A stretch of DNA of 26,692 bases, taken from positions 427,859 through 454,550 of the forward strand of contig NW_003119426.1 in assembly GCF_000003605.2 (NCBI RefSeq). The letters are read 5' to 3'. This DNA comes from Saccoglossus kowalevskii (Eukaryota > Hemichordata > Enteropneusta > Harrimaniidae). How positions within the stretch are numbered: the first letter of the stretch is position 1; every line of letters starts with the position of its first letter. Below are positions 9,964 through 22,800 of the stretch, piece by piece. The notes beneath the pieces were generated by a model. That model saw only the letters and a program-made list of their open reading frames with translations, did no database searches and was not told the origin of the DNA. The translations under genes and the position numbers were made by a program.

Positions 9964-12900
9964 ATGCCGGAGAGTAAGTATACGTTTATTTAGTTATGTA
10001 CCGAGTGCAATTTACGGGTGAAATAATGCTATATAAAAGATAATTACTGTTTAGTGTCACGGAAAGTAGAAATTGCCGAGCCCTCTCTGTCGTTTCGCAT
10101 TTTCAAGTGCAGAGTTGTGTAATTTTCAACGATAGAGTCGTTAGTGTGGACCTTCGCGGACTACCACTATGTGACAGACACACCAACCTTACTGCCACTG
10201 GAAAATCGTTTTTTTTTCGATGTGACAAGGATATTCGGTGGTCTTTCTACAATCAAAATTTGTTCTCGTCACATTCACAGTGGAGGGTTCAATGTGGAGT
10301 TAGCCCCTGCGNNNNNNNNNNNNNNNNNNNNNNNNNNNNNNNNNNNNNNNNNNNNNNNNNNNNNNNNNNNNNNNNNNNNNNNNNNNNNNNNNNNNNNNNN
10401 NNNNNNNNNNNNNNNNNNNNNNNNNNNNNNNNNNNNNNNNNNNNNNNNNNNNNNNNNNNNNNNNNNNNNNNNNNNNNNNNNNNNNNNNNNNNNNNNNNNN
10501 NNNNNNNNNNNNNNNNNNNNNNNNNNACTGGTTTCCGATTTATTTAGTATTAGTTGTAACGCTGACAATGTAATTATTGATATTTTCACAGAAGGAGATG
10601 AACCATTTTCCAACCCCCTGCCTCCACCAAATAGGAGGATATCCTATGAGGAGATGGATGCATCCGGGTAAGTATTGATTATCAAAGTCTATTTATTATT
10701 TATCTGAATTGTATCTAGGTATAGTGAAAATAAGTTTATTTTTTTGAATTGTGAACAGGGATCAAAATTGAAAGTATCCGAATACAAACCATTCTTGTTC
10801 ACGGCTACATGTACACTGTACTATTTTCAAAATTTTGAAGCTCAGCTGAACTAACTTGTTTTTACTTTTTTCCTGAAATATATTTACAATGAAATATTGC
10901 ATTTGTATTTTTGTTGTTGACACGACGTGTTTGTTTTGTACATGGCTACAAGTACCAATACACCTAATAACATTCTAATATGGTAGCCCAGTCAGTCGAA
11001 TACATGTATGAATATTATTTAATTTTGAGCCTAAAGTGAATCATCGTACATCAATTAAGTTTACCGAGTGTCTTTCGACCTCCAGGCTTCATATTTTCAT
11101 GTATTGATGTCTGGTTATCACTAATATTAACCATCTTTTGTTTGTTCAGCCATGTATAATAAAGCCTAGTGGTAGTAAAAAAATAAAATTACCAACATTT
11201 TTTTCCCCTTCACATTCTGTATATACATTTTGCATACGGAGAAATGTATTATATTACCATCTTCGTGAAATTCCCTATAGTGTCTACATGCTGATTAGTC
11301 CATCAATTATTGTTTTAAATAAAATGTATGCAGACTTTTGAAGTGTTTCCTGACATATACATTTGTATATTCATGTGTTTGAATAGCAAAATTTCAAGAT
11401 AAAATATTGTGCACAAATGTACATGAATAGATACCTTTATAGGTACCTTTATAGTTCAATGTATAACAGTCATACACATTTTCTTTTCAGAAGATTTGTG
11501 TCCTCACCAACGATAATTAATATAGAATTGAAGCTATACACACATGTATTTGTAGTGTTGATATGTATGATTCATATGTCTATCATACATATGAATGACA
11601 TAGCCATGTTATACAACATTCAATCTATTTTCTGTTAATTGTAGATCACAGACGTTGACAAATGAAGACTTTCGTAAACTTCTGATGACTCCGAGGTCAG
11701 CACCGAAAGAGGCTCCTCCAACAGCTATGGCAAGAAACAAACAGCCGTATGTATATCAATATATCGTACTAACCATGGCACACCTGCAGCATAATTAAAA
11801 ACAGTCATTTGTTTAATTCACTTGATTTGACTTCTTTATTATTGCAGGGTTCTCCCCAGAAAAAATGCATAGCGTCGCGGCTAATTTGCATAATAATTTG
11901 CATATCATTTACATATCCTTCCTTCATTGATTAACAGAACTTATTTACAATTATGAATATTAGTGAGCTCAGTCATAGTGCAATTATTTTTTTTAATGGA
12001 ATCAACACATTATGTTTCACAATTTAGAAGAGTTTGAAACATTCTCGAAATACAAATGCTGCAGCCTAAAAACAAACACAAATAAATTATTGTTGCAATT
12101 TAATTGTATTGTAAAACGTTGAGTGAAACGCATTCAAAACGTTAAGCCAGATTTATGTTCACGAATCTCATAATTTTATTCACTCCAAAAAGATTCTCCT
12201 TCAAAAAATCGATCATGTAATTAATTGGCGTATTGTTGTAATTTATTATTCATATCATCAACTTCTAAAACGTTTACAATTACAGTAATGAGCGAACAAA
12301 TAAAGCTTAAAAAACGATCATCAAAGTTACGACGTGACATAACTTACTTGGTCATGTTATACACCAGTTATAGCAATAATTCCTCAAAAAATGTTACTTC
12401 TTTTTTTTTAGCTCCGCTGTCGACTTTTTTTATAGCATCATTATCACAGTTATTGGCCTAGACTGAGGCTGACATAAGAAACTATGAGGCTAATAAGACC
12501 CTTGGTGGACAATAACTGATCGGCTGAAGTGAAAGCCAATATCTTTTTAGCTCCGCTGTCGACTTTGTCGAGCGGAGCTTATCATATGAGTGATTGTCCG
12601 TCGTCCGTGTCAATGTTTTACTTTTTCGACTTCTTCTTGAAAACTACAAGCCTGAATGCTTTGATACTTGGTGTATATGTACCTTGGGTAGACCTCTCTT
12701 AGGTTTGTTCATTTCATGTTGATATCTTCAATTCTCTAATTTTGGTGAATATTTTTGTCATTTTTGGTAAAAAGTGATATTTTCGACTTCTTGTTAAAAA
12801 CCGCAAGTCCAATTGATTTGATATTACATATATAGGTACTACATGTGGACCTCTCTCAGATTTGTTCATTTTGTGATGATATTTTCAATTCTCTAATTTT

Positions 12901-13875
12901 GGTAAATATTTTTGTAATTTTTGTTAAAAAAAAACTGACCCGCCATGATGTTTGTGAAACATTAGCATGTGTCCTTTGACCCAATGGGTCAAGAATGCCA
13001 TTAACCAATAAAAATACCGTTTGGTAATGTCGGTAGAATCCAAAGTTTTCCGGTAGTGATCAAAAACATTACATTGCGGAAGTAAAGCGATGTCGTAGCA
13101 CGATGTGTTGGCATCGTTTTCAATTGAAAACTGCATGATGGCTTTCGGAAGAGGTGATTTGCAATTTTTAAAAGGTAAAATAGGTCTTGAAAGAACAGTT
13201 TTTACATGATTCGCAATGATAACAGTTCAAATGTTTTTTACCAAATCACGCAATAAACACGTTGTTTTTTTCGTGAGTAGCGTGAACTAATCGTGAACTC
13301 CGCTTTGAACATGTTATATCAAGGTGGAATTGATTTTGAAAGAATTTTAGCCTTCAATCTAAAGACTGACTATCGCAGAAAGTATTTACTTACAAACAGA
13401 GGTGCTAATTTCACAAATTAGGTCTATTGTTTACAAATTATAATCCACGACAGGCAGGATGCGTGTTGGTCGGTACGTAATTATGATAACAATCAGACAA
13501 TAGTCCTGGTCGGAAGTGTTTCTGTGGTAGTCACTAATTTTGAGTGACCAAACAAAGCTTTTGCACATGTGATATTGGCATGTCAAATATGAAATTAAGC
13601 ACCGAGGTGGGAACACATAGCGCCGAGGTCCCAAGTAAAGCGCCGAGATTCACAAGTATAGCGCCGCGGACCTCGGCGCTAAAAAGCCCTGGGGAGAACC
13701 CTGTTATTGTGATGTTTGTATACCGGTACATGAGAAGTCTGCCTAAGTTGACAAGAGTTTTGATCACTCATTAATGTTCATGATGTAATTAACATGTATG
13801 TTGTATCTATCACAGAATGCCTGTTGAGTATGAAGAAAGTGATGATAAAGGGGCTTTGAGAAGAAAGAAAAAAAG
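9964..13875 (+). CDS. IK: IK exons 1-4: N-terminal tail of RED (residues 1 to about 82)
   Basis: Exon 1 codes for only MPE plus one base, and GTAAGT follows at 9974. Exon 2 gives GDEPFSNPLPPPNRR. Exon 3 carries LTNEDFRKLLMTPRSAP, the conserved N-terminal motif. Exon 4 gives MPVEYEESDDKGALRRKKK, acidic then basic, matching the human order. Junction phases are 1, 2, 2 and 2. Intron 1 contains the assembly gap and intron 3 contains the large transposon. Confidence 0.92.
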
Positions 13876-16800
13876 GTGAGTACGCCTCATTTTGTTTTTT
13901 GGTGTTGTTATGTATAAGTGTGTAGTTTTATATTTAAATTTGCTTATTTTTTTTTCAAATTATTATAGCTACTATGCGAAAATCAAGAAGGAGGAACTTG
14001 AGAGGCAAGCTGAACTTGCTAAGAAATACAGAGATAGGGTAAGTTGATAAATACATGCCATGCCTGTTATTTACACCTAGTCTCAATAAGAGCTTCAATG
14101 GCTGCTGTGTGGCCTCACAGGTGTTCGTACTTTTGTTTTTGATGTGTATATATCAGGAATTTAAATTTAAATAGAGGAACATGGTCTCCAAATATTCTGA
14201 AAAAAGCTGGTTGTCGTCTTTCACTTAAACCTGTATAGTGTTTGGGTCAGCAGTCATGTTAAAATCTGGCTCAAAATAATTTAAAATTTTGTTTTCAGCG
14301 AAATTGTAGATACTTTGTTAATACTATCTTGGGTTGAAGTGATCGTGGAATTTCTGTATTTGTGTTTCATAGTTGTTCCAATGGACAACCAGTTTCTATA
14401 TTTGGGTTCCCCACGACAAAGTTAATTGTTGTAGGCAACGTGATAACTGCTAATTTCAACGGCAACCCCATTGTGAGGTACGCGATGGTAGAGATGAAAA
14501 CCTTTATTCAATATTCACAGTCTGTTGGTTGTCATTTTATTAAATCTCCAATTGAGGTCAAGGATAATGTGACTAGCTTTATTATTACACTTGATAGGCC
14601 AGAGAAAGGCGTGATGGTGTGAACAAGGATTACGAAGAAACGGAAATGATTAGTACAACTGCAAACTACAAAGCAGTTGCCCCAGATGTACAATCGTGAG
14701 TACTTTGAACTCTTGCTGCACCACTTGATAATATGCATTGAGACTCATGTACATGTACAGTGTGTCATCTAACAGAACTGATTTTGTATGGATTTTGAGT
14801 CAAAATGGAATCCCCAGAATAATTTAAAGTTACCTTGTTTGACTGCTTGGAAGAGAGATCTATAAGAAAAAAAAATTAGTATGACTGTTGGTGATTCCAG
14901 ATAGTGCAACAAAAATGTTGGTGGCCTCTGATTATGTTTTCACACATATTTTGTTTAAAAAATACATGTATGAATTCTCATTTACCAAATTTCAAATTCC
15001 CAACTGTAGTTAGATATTTTTTCAGGTCACTTTTTCAATGTAGGATTCCCTATTGAGTTAATGACATGTCTGGCAATGAGCATAACTAATTCCCTCACCA
15101 AAATTCTCTACACCAGTGATGCAACATATTGACTTAGAGGGCGCACTCTTAACGTGTCATGTAGTCTATACATCTTGCACTTTCTTTATGATGGTTTAAT
15201 TCTGCTATTGGGTGAAGTGATGATATGAGAAAAATTATTCCTGCCAGCCCCCCCCCCCCCCCCCATGGTTGTGGACACAGACTCCTGTATTTTTCTGTGA
15301 CATTGATCATGAAAGCCGTTCACTGAATTTCAGAGTGACTATCATACCATACAAACAAAAGCCGCTGATGGTTACTAGTTACTGGGGTACCTCCAACATT
15401 GATTGTGTATTTTTTTCTCAACATGGTTGGAATGTAGATCAGATAAAATTAGTTTTGTAGATAGATTTATGTCTAATAGAATTTTGGTGGTCATCATTAT
15501 CTGACATACTTGATCATGTTGCTTGATATTGTAGAAGCATTCATTTTCTCTATTTCTATATTTGAACTTATTTTACGAATCACATGTGGATTTAAATTAG
15601 AAGATGAAATGAAAACAGAGTGAATAATTATGCTTACAGTAGCACATTGATTCATTAATTAAACCAATGTTTAAAATTTCATTGTCATTGACCACATAAA
15701 AATGTTACGATTTGGGTGACTACAGGACACATCAATACTAGTTTGACTCAACTAAACTTTTGCAACTAAATGCTAGAATTGCCAATCATGGGAAATCAAT
15801 TAGTGGTATTGTACCATGCATGCGATAGACAGTGTAAGAAACAGTTGGAAGTACAATGTAGGAGTTAATCATGTGGCTGGTGTGGCCTTGGCTGTTTAAC
15901 TTGCTTTTTGGAACATCATATGTATTATTATCTTCTTAGTGGTGACACAGCTGCTATCAGACGTCGTCAGGTGATTGAAGAATCCAAATACCTTGGTGGT
16001 GATATGGAACATACTCATTTGGTGAAAGGGTTGGATTATGCATTGCTGCAGAAGGTAAGAATTCGATTTAATTGAGCACAATAGATTTCAGTAATAATCT
16101 TGGTGATGATATTATGCATATTTTTTTCTGTGCTATTGAAACCAAAGTCTTTCTGTGTGTATGTTCGCCACACGAACTTTTTAGATCGCCTTTCATTTTC
16201 TACAGACTATTTAACCCTTACACCCCCAGTTCCCTCTTTTCATCACAAATTCAAAAATGCTCCTGTTTATAGTCTGTACTTTCCTTCATAAGATTGGGAC
16301 AACAATAGTAAAAAATTTTGAGTAAAAACATAAAATGACTCAATATTGTCTAATGGCTCAGAAAATTAGGGTTCATTTCCAGAAATATTTAAGGATATTA
16401 AAAAAAAAGTGCAGAACAATTTGGGCAAGAAATTCTGGTGGTGAAAAGGTTAAATATGTCATTGATATGCAAATTAAATGCAAATTAGATCTCACAGCAT
16501 ATTAGTAGACTAGTGTAGATTATATTATTAATAGTGTAGAGATCACTGTATGGCATTAGTACTATGTATTTTATTATGTGTTTAGGTAAGAGCTGAGATC
16601 ACTACTAAAGAGAAAGAAGAGGATGAACTGGAGCATGTGTTTAAGCAGAAGAAAGATGTGTAAGTACACTATGTATCATTGTCTGTCCATTCGCCCGTCT
16701 GTTGTATCTGGCTAAGGATGTTTTAGAACATTATCTAATGCAGGCACGAATGCTGATTTATATACAGTCAGGTTGAATTTCAGGTGTATAATGTTATTTA

Positions 16801-19800
16801 TGATATTCTAATATTTAAATATTGTTTATTTAGGGAGAAAGAGGAGGATGAGAAAATACAGTTTAGGACTAAACTTGGTGAGTTTACCAAAGATGTGACT
16901 GTTATTTTCAGCGTGGCTGGAACCTCACATACCAACATATCACTGAGACATTTAACATGCAGTTAAACCTGTGTATAGTAATCACCAATTGTAGACGGAT
17001 GGTCCTTATCTGGAGGGTTGATTATTTTTATGGATTGCCAACTCATACTATTTCACATATTTGTCCAGAAAATAATGAACTGTCGAAACAAAAACACATT
17101 TATTTGAGTTGAAAAGCATTTATAATATGCTTGATTAGAGGAAATTAAAAATTGTTTTAAAAAAATTAAAATGCTACATATTGTTTTGGTCGCTGAACTA
17201 AAACATATCTGCATAACTATGGCTTAAACTTGAAATGGCGGTCACATAAAATACATGTAAATGGTCGTTATACACAGGTTGGCTTATATGCAGGTGGTCC
17301 CTAACACAGGTTTGAATGTATTTGTAAATGTTACTTTTATCTCGTACTATTTAACAAGTTGTCTCTTTCTTAAAAAGCTGTACGTGTTAATGGCATCTCC
17401 ATTATAACAACCTTGCAAAATGTCTATTGTAATTATCAAACCACCAGCTTTAATAGTAAAACATGTTACAATCTCATATGGCAAAATGATGGACTGTGTG
17501 TTTTGTATATTTTTCTCAGTAATCAAAGTCTTTACATTTACAGGAAAAAGCGTCTTTCGCACATTATTTCGTTCGAGGCAGCATGAACGTAATGAATTAT
17601 TTTGGCCTGGACGTATGGCATATGTTGTTGACCTTGAGGATGAGTACCTAGAAAGTGACATCCCAACAACATTAATCAGAAGCAAAGCTGATCTACCAAA
17701 TCTAGAGGTAAGATAATAGCATGGTTTTTTTCCTCCTGCAAATTTATACTGTAAATGCATTTCAATATTTGGTCTATTGCTCTACACAAAAGTCCAAATT
17801 GCATTTATCTTATGCTAGATAATTGAAATATGTCTTATAGACTATTGATACAATGCTGTCATTAATATGTGATTTTAATGTGAGCAAACATGGTAATTAT
17901 TCACTGCATTTAAATGTTGGTATTTTGGCTGATAAGAGAATTTGCTAAATTGAATTCCTGAGAACATGTGAAATTAAAGCACAACGTATTATTTCACTGA
18001 AAATAAGAACTAGTAAATATGATCAAAATATTAAATTAAATACCAGTGTTTTATCTCATTTTTCAGTTGTCTTAATAAAGTAGAGTTATAGATAGGGTCA
18101 CGGTGGCGTTTGACACTATGGGTAGTTGTATTTCCTGGGATTAAAAAAATTGCTATTCGAACAACTAAATATATTCATTATAGACAAGTGTGCTTAAATG
18201 CCCTGTGGGGGTGTTTTTTTCCACTGATTGCTATATACATTTGTACATATAAGAAGTAGTAGATTACAAAAAGTTTTTCAGCTCCCCATTAATAAGTTAT
18301 CGAAACTGACTTTACTCTCTTTGTTGCTCATAGAATTTGCACATTTTCTTTCTGATCTCTTTCACAAAGATATACATATACATATTGTTTGTCTTCAACA
18401 TGCAAGTTTATCACAAAACAATATGAAATTATGCAGAACTACTAATGTGTACGTGAATTTGTAATGATAATTTTTCTTGTAGTCGCATACTACATTGACA
18501 ACCAACGATATCGTTATCAACAAGCTGACGCAGATTCTATCATACTTGAGACAAGGTGCTAGAACTAGTAAAAAACTAAAGAAGAGAGACAAAGCAGGTA
18601 TGTGATGCATATATTCTACTGTATGTGGGACAGTCATCACTGAAATATGTGGGCTTGTGGTGGAAATATTACAGGAAATATCGAGTTTAAGTTTACATGT
18701 AATTGCTTGAAGGTTTAGATAAAACAATTTGTTGATGCAATGCATTGTTTTAAAGTTATTGCAAATTTGCTTGCTAATTCCCCAAGCTTACTTTTTGAAA
18801 AAAGTACAATAACTTAATATCCATAAAATTGTCTTACACTATACTAAATCATATAATGAAGAATATATCTACAAAACAAATTCTCTAAAATAATATTTCC
18901 TAGAAGTTGAGTAAGTGGTCAAAAATATATATATATATATAGCCGAAAATGTAATAAGCTTGCCCAAACATTTAGGAATTCAACTATTGAGCATAAGTTT
19001 GACTACTACATCCTTATTTGGTCAATGAACAAAACTATTATTGTGTATCTTGTTTTTATCAACAAGGTAGCAGTTACTTTGTACCAGTATATTGAAGGAT
19101 TATTAGAATATCAGAAACCATATTTCATGAGTGGAGTGGACATGTATTTCATAGTATAATAATTAAGAAGTGTATTTATTTTGTAGGCAAAGATAAAGAA
19201 GAGAGGCGTGAAAAGCTGACTGGTGGTGAGGAGAAGTAAGTGCTAAATAAATGTAATAAAAAAAATTGTTGTTAATATTTTAATCACCAGTATTTCACAT
19301 CATAGTTGAACTAGAAAATTTTTATTTGTAACATGGTTGGGTTATCTGTTCAAAATGGGCGAATTATAACGTAATAAACTTAGACATTTTGTTCTATTTA
19401 TTAATTTTAACCAAACTCAATTATATGTCAACTTTTCTTTCTGAATTTACAGCGATGCTAAAAATAACTCAGCGATGAGGCTGATAAAATTGACGTAAAA
19501 TAGTCACCTGGAATTCATGCTTTGTGATATGTGACCTCAAAACTTTTTATTGTATGCAATCTCTAACTATAGTTATGTTGTAGCTTGTTAACTTTTGAAA
19601 GGAATACTTCATACAAGGTAGTTTTACTTTTCAGTATATTCGGTGACATCGGTGACTACATGCCCACAGTGAAGCCTGGTTCCTCAAGGGAGAAAGGTCG
19701 AGATAGGGACAGAGATTATAAAAAGACAAAAAGTTATTTTGAAAAGCCCAAAGATGAAGAGGTATGTTGAGTTTCCAGCAAATATTTAATTACATACACT

Positions 19801-22800
19801 GTATATATCTAGCTGATGTTAACATTAACCTGTTAACATTAGCATTTTACAAACATGCAAGGGTTAAAAATCCACATCACTGATGAATACATAAAAATTA
19901 TGACTTTTATCACGTATGCGTTTATTTGGAATTGTCAAAGCAGGATGAATATATTTTAGAATATTTATGCGCTGTGTAACATAGGTGGAACACATCATGG
20001 TCAGCGAGAGGACTACCGAATAACATGCATATTATTTGTGTGTTTTTTAGCATGAAGATGACAGACATGGTAAATCTACGAAAGATTTTGTGAAAGATAT
20101 TCATGACAGATTTGGGAAGGTAAGAGAGAGTTATTTATGACGTCAATACTTATATGAAAGTGTAGAAAAAGGATAAGGTTCTTATTGTAGAAGAATAGGC
20201 ATTTCATTCTGCAGATTTTAAACATATTTACCATTATCATTCGCAATAATGATATTTATAATAACTATTTCATTACATCACGTATATCAGCTCGATACAT
20301 GTCCTGTTTACTGCCACGTATTGCATTTAGCAGTGCATCCCATAAAATAACATTTGTTTGTTGTCTAAATGTTAACTGTGTATACGTCACAGAAAAACTG
20401 AATACCATATTGTCCATTAATCGTACAAATAATATTATTTTTCTTCCAATAGTCTAAAGAAACTGATGCCCGTTTAGCTGCTGGATGGGCTCCTGCGGAT
20501 CTCAAATATCCTTTCAGTTTTTTGTGCATTTACATATATGTAATGCTGTATATATCAGGAGAAATATTCACTGGGTTTATTAGCAGATTCCATGTTTCTA
20601 AGATATTCAGTATTTATTACATTCAATGAATTGTGAAGGAACCATGCACTTTACTATTATTACATTTAACAATAGAAAACAATTGAATATGTGCATGTAA
20701 AAAGCCTTTCGAATCGACCCTCTTTAATGAGCATGAGCATATAAGCATATTATGTGTGTTTATCTTTTATCAGTCCATAGTGTATATACTAGTATGTCCT
20801 ATCACTTGGGACAAAGTAAGAAAAGCTGCTTTGTTGGTTCCTTAACTTTTTGGTACATTAGAACAAGAAGCTGGGAAAGGCAATCAAAAACCATCAAGTA
20901 AGGAGGATAAAGATCGAGGGTAGGTTCTCATTAACTTGTGTACTGGACAGTGTTCACCTTGTCTGTGTTGTAGTTTAACAAGTCTGATTACCTAAATCAG
21001 CAGTTGTCATACCAATTTGTGTTGGTTAGTATGCAACGCATGTAAAATTTATTGTTAACTTAAAATACAACTTTATGATGTCATATTTTATGTGACCAGA
21101 ATTGTTGTGGAACATAATTATGTTTTGGTTACGAGTTGTCCAAACATTCTTTCATGCTCATCAAGCGATATATGACAAAACCAAAATCCACTTTTAGGCA
21201 TGGTTCTGGGTACAGGCGAGATGAATCACGTGGTAAGCAGGGCAAGAGACGAGATAAAGATATGTTTGTGCCAGATAGTTATGCTGAATGTTACCCAGGG
21301 TAAGACAATACTCTTTTAAAGCTGCATTACCAGATATATTTTGTTTGTCAAATCTGATTATGTATGTGCCATATACCAAATGCAACAATTACAGTATTCA
21401 CAAGATATCTGGGTCACAAAGTGTTTGCAAACAGCCGTACATCACCAAGCATTTATGTAGACTCGGCTATGATACAATTTTCAGCAGCTGAGGGCATCAA
21501 CAAGTCCACTGAATTGTACACGAAACTGGCGGCTGTTTAATGTGGCCTATCATTAATCCAAGTTTGTCGAGAAGAAAGAAAGTTGAGGGATTTGTTTAAA
21601 CATTTGTTTTGTTATGAGATTTCATAGCATTTATTGCCACTTTGTCCAAGCGAACATGGAACATTTCAGACTTCCTAGGCTAGTTGTGTTCAGCGTCTTG
21701 CAAAGCAGGATACACCATGCATGTCAGTATTTTAGGTATTCCAAATAAAAAAAAAAATCGGTTAGGTCTTAACATGCATAACTCACATACACTGCTGTAA
21801 CTGTTGCTTTCAAGTCATGGCTTCAAGCATCAAAATTGTCAAACTAAATGCCAGTGAAAATAAATGGTTTAACAGTATTTAGTTGTTTGAATGCCAATTT
21901 TACTTGTCCATACACATATGTACTATAAAACTACCCCCATAGTGTTTAACCCTGCCTTCTGTAATTTGGCAACTTTGATATGTCATACGAATTGTGATGA
22001 TACCACAGGGACTACACATGATGAACACTAGCAAGGATGATGTCATTCACAATATGACTTGTTTCAGTTTAACTTAACAATGACTTGATATTGTGTTTGT
22101 ATTGACAGAGCTATTGAAACAGAAGATGCTACATATGACAGTGATGATGAACCAGACTACAGTAAAATGGATTTAGTAAGTCATTGTTTTATTCATGGAA
22201 ATAGTTTATCTGCTACCAATAAAGAATCTTGAATACCAGTACGACTACGAGCACATTTTATATGTGTCCATGCATTGTTGTAAAATACCTTGACATTCAT
22301 GTCACTCAAATATAGCTGATGCTATTATTAAAGATGCAATATGGATGAAAACATGTATTTAGTATTATTGTGTTTCAACACTTTTATACTGTAGACTAAA
22401 TCAGACTTATTATTTAAAATACAATGTAAACTAAAAACATCTTATTTTCAGAACACCTAACACTATTCATTAGATGAGAAATCAAAACCACTAATACGCA
22501 CAAGCAGTATTGTACATACCAAAATAACCACTGTAAATGCGTATCAAGGAATTTCATAGTTACATCAAAGGAATACTGTCATGTGCTACATAAACAGCGT
22601 TTTCAGTTCATGAAAAATCATAGTCTAGTGTACCTGTCAGTATATACTAGTCTATTCCGTATTACGTCCTCCAGACATAATAAAGGTCATGCATATTTAG
22701 GTTATAATTGTTTGTTTGTAAGTTGAAAGTAAAACAACTCTACTTTTAATATGGGCTTTCAGTAAGGTGCATTTTGTATGTGTTGACCCTAGAAGTTATG

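Larger units (their letters stand above)
11845..13703. mobile_element. 1.86 kb terminal-inverted-repeat DNA transposon (non-autonomous) in IK intron 3
   Basis: The perfect inverted ends CAGGGTTCTCCCCAG (11845-11859) and CTGGGGAGAACCCTG (13689-13703) are flanked on both sides by TTATTG (11839-11844 and 13704-13709), which looks like a target-site duplication. Eight flanking bases do not match, so the duplication is 6, or a mutated 8 as in hAT elements. No transposase is recognisable inside; interior frames are short. The element carries subterminal 20-21-base repeats at its right end and a separate repeat inserted at about 12.54-12.94 kb. Confidence 0.85.

Noticed and set aside
10107-10671. 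Open frames spanning the N run
   Set aside because: They exist only because N codons are read through; the real coding part here is exon 2 at 10592-10667.
13534-13774. Overlapping open frames on both strands
   Set aside because: They arise from the GCGCCGAGG repeats at the transposon end; no protein is implied.
14362-14622. 86-codon open frame on + in IK intron 5
   Set aside because: It begins at GTG, runs through the intron into exon 6 in the wrong frame, and matches no family I know.
17347-17760. 137-codon open frame on -
   Set aside because: It is the antisense shadow of IK exon 10, whose + reading is clearly RED protein.
19450-19500. Possible extra IK exon after the acceptor TTTACAG at 19446-19452
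   Set aside because: In the required phase it hits a TAA after about 15 codons and has no suitable donor. Joining exon 12 directly to 19635 gives the conserved NIFGDIGDY.
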